The notes beneath the pieces are model-generated. The model was not told the origin of the DNA, did no database searches, and saw only the letters and a list, made by a program, of their open reading frames with translations. The translations under genes were made by a program, and so were the position numbers. Of a stretch of 39,966 bases of DNA, positions 38,616 to 39,966 are shown piece after piece. The stretch comes from a virus. The stretch spans positions 1 to 39,966 of IMG/VR virus record IMGVR_UViG_3300022920_000289; one strand, given 5' to 3'. Positions within the stretch are counted from its first letter, which is position 1. Each line of letters begins with the position of its first letter.

Positions 38616-39302
38616 TTAATATGTTGTGATAATATGATCTGCGATCCCATGCTTCAGTGTTTCCTCTGGATTCAACCAGCAATCACTTTCTGGAAGTAGC
38701 CATTTACGAATGTATGCTTCATTCTTACCAGTACATTTCTTGTAGTGATCCATCATACGTTCTGTAGATAGTTCAAATTCTTTTACAATTGACATCAATT
38801 CGTGTTCTTTACCACGTGAACCCCAAGAGTATTGATGTGACATTACGCTAGTGTTCTGTGTAATATAACGATGTCCTTTTTCACCTGCCATCATTAGCAA
38901 TACGCCGCAACTTGCAATCATGCCCATCCCATATGTATATACAGGAATGTCACTCTGCTTGATTACGTCAATCAGATGGAATGCACTGTTCACTGCTCCG
39001 CCTGGAGAGTTGATGTACAGATGAATTACTTCTGGTCTTGTTTCTGCTGGCATCATATTGTATTCCATAATCATTTTGACTAATGGCATACAGTTTTCTT
39101 GGTTAAATTCTTTGTCCATAAAAAGAACGCCTGCATCATATAGCATTTCACCGGGCTTCTTTGGTGGTTGAGGCGGTTGCGGCATAGGCATTGGTGGGGG
39201 TGCAGGTGCCACTTTTGGTGTTGGAATTACCTTTGTTGTCTCTACTGGCTTTTTAGCCGGAGCTTTTTTTGTTACTTTTTTCTTTTTAGGTTCTTTAGCC
39301 AT
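38616..39302 (-). CDS. ClpP-like serine protease with Lys/Ala/Pro-rich N-terminus
   Basis: A 228-residue protein. Residues 1-50 are an unusual low-complexity tail (AKEPKKKKVTKKAPAKKP then PAPPPMPMPQPPQPPKKP); the rest is a ClpP fold with the catalytic serine in MIASCGVLLMMAG (near 131), histidine in VMSHQYSWG (near 155) and aspartate in LPESDCWLNPEE (near 207). INSPGGAVNSAF is the oxyanion segment. It lies between primase and helicase genes. It could be a host-protein or tag-degrading protease, or a head-maturation protease; the tail could anchor it to DNA or to a partner. Confidence 0.88.
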   Translation of the reverse strand: MAKEPKKKKVTKKAPAKKPVETTKVIPTPKVAPAPPPMPMPQPPQPPKKPGEMLYDAGVLFMDKEFNQENCMPLVKMIMEYNMMPAETRPEVIHLYINSPGGAVNSAFHLIDVIKQSDIPVYTYGMGMIASCGVLLMMAGEKGHRYITQNTSVMSHQYSWGSRGKEHELMSIVKEFELSTERMMDHYKKCTGKNEAYIRKWLLPESDCWLNPEETLKHGIADHIITTY

Positions 39303-39314
39303 TTATATTTGTTC

Positions 39315-39966
39315 CTATCCTAAACGCATCTTTACGTTAATCTTTGTACTATTACTTATGCTTCCGTTGATTATACTTTTGAGAGTATATAGCTTGCCAT
39401 ATCTTTGTATAGCATCTCCTGCATCTTTTAAATCATCTTCCCATCTTGGGAAAGATACGCTCCATCCATTTTCGATAGCTTGCTTGATTAATTTCTCGCC
39501 TGGTTTATCTCTATCAGGACAGACAATCACTTCGCCTTTAAACTGATTGATATAGTCTATTTGTGTATCACTTGCTTCATTACTCATAATCGCTACTGCA
39601 TCTAAACATGCCGCATCTATTGTGCCTTCTGTAACGATAAGATATCTTCTATTTCGTTTTATAGCATCTATATTATATAAGAAGTCCTTAGGGGTCTTGC
39701 TCATATACTTTGCTTCATTCTTATCAGTAAAGTCTCTGCCACTATATCCAACAATTCTATCACCTTGATAAAAAGGAAAGATAACTCGCTGTCTGAATAC
39801 AGGATGCGGAGACCAATAAGTTTCTACAAAATCGTATATACCCCTATCTAATAGATATTTAGCGGCTGAGATAGCACGTACATCTGGTTCATCATCACGT
39901 AGTATATCTTCTAATAGTCTTGCGCCTTCGGGAAGTTCACAATCTTTGAATGATGGTATACGTGTT
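39315..39966 (-). CDS. 61: DNA primase, T4 gp61-like (N-terminus beyond window)
   Basis: The open frame runs from the window edge to 39315, 216 residues plus stop, and is missing its start. It includes the primase core RVIFPFYQGDRIVGYSGRDF before AKYMSKTPKDFLYN, and then TOPRIM motifs YLIVTEGTIDA (glutamate) and VIVCPDRDKPGEKL (DxD). With the gp41-like helicase it makes up a T4-type primosome. An internal ATG at 39704 is not the start since the conserved core begins upstream. Confidence 0.9.
   Translation of the reverse strand, partial: TRIPSFKDCELPEGARLLEDILRDDEPDVRAISAAKYLLDRGIYDFVETYWSPHPVFRQRVIFPFYQGDRIVGYSGRDFTDKNEAKYMSKTPKDFLYNIDAIKRNRRYLIVTEGTIDAACLDAVAIMSNEASDTQIDYINQFKGEVIVCPDRDKPGEKLIKQAIENGWSVSFPRWEDDLKDAGDAIQRYGKLYTLKSIINGSISNSTKINVKMRLG

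Overview
The window looks like part of the genome of a large T4-like marine phage (myovirus type) that infects an alphaproteobacterium. The phage signs are a T4 gp41-type helicase next to a gp61-type TOPRIM primase, a long block of virion-type genes, very tight packing with 1-20 base overlaps, almost everything on the minus strand, and a repeated (T/A)GATAAATA motif upstream of virion genes that resembles the T4 late promoter TATAAATA. The alphaproteobacterial signs are a circularly permuted tmRNA gene, DUF1127 small proteins, a FdxA-type 7Fe ferredoxin and an ATP-synthase c subunit of alphaproteobacterial type. No similarity search was possible, so family names rest on motifs recognised by eye.

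Layout, left to right. 1-6.2 kb: fatty acid desaturase, a large unknown protein, a probable ~400-nt structured noncoding RNA with its own promoter and terminator, then a compact cassette (FkbM methyltransferase, two 2-oxoglutarate/Fe(II) oxygenase-like proteins, an unknown, 7Fe ferredoxin, SGNH hydrolase). 6.2-8.4 kb: a stable-RNA island with a two-piece permuted tmRNA encoding the tag ANANKAPEMALAA, two tRNA-like elements, a 51-aa ORF, repeated tmRNA acceptor-stem modules and a 117-bp duplication, followed by a secreted beta-barrel porin-like gene. 8.4-14.1 kb: small proteins, a second SGNH protein, peptide deformylase, a cation diffusion facilitator, an unknown, a sugar epimerase, a hotdog thioesterase and a YggX iron-trafficking protein. 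14.1-15.6 kb: the only plus-strand operon, six tiny genes mostly joined by TAATG overlaps behind a hairpin-rich leader; the fourth encodes an F1Fo ATP synthase c subunit. 15.6-20.4 kb: a complete PrkA-YeaH-SpoVR (E. coli YeaG-YeaH-YcgB) stress operon. 20.4-22.7 kb: a PP-loop (QueC-like) enzyme, a glycosyltransferase, a P-loop kinase. 22.7-37.1 kb: virion and baseplate genes (PAAR spike tip, tail-fibre-like protein, many small structural or unknown proteins), a radical SAM enzyme, a PD-(D/E)XK nuclease and a nucleotidyltransferase-ligase fusion. 37.1-40 kb: replicative helicase, ClpP-like protease, primase.

Much of the left half looks like host reprogramming: translation (tmRNA, tRNA-like RNAs, deformylase), energy (AtpE), stationary-phase signalling (PrkA triad), iron and redox (YggX, ferredoxin, Fe(II) oxygenases), metals (CDF), and envelope or lipids (porin, desaturase, thioesterase, epimerase). 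Two promoter classes are visible: sigma-70-like sites with 17-base spacers in front of the island RNAs, porin, YggX, PrkA, glycosyltransferase, nuclease and helicase, and the (T/A)GATAAATA class in front of virion genes. The most unusual items are the phage AtpE, which lacks the canonical Arg-Asn/Gln-Pro loop, and the modular permuted tmRNA locus.
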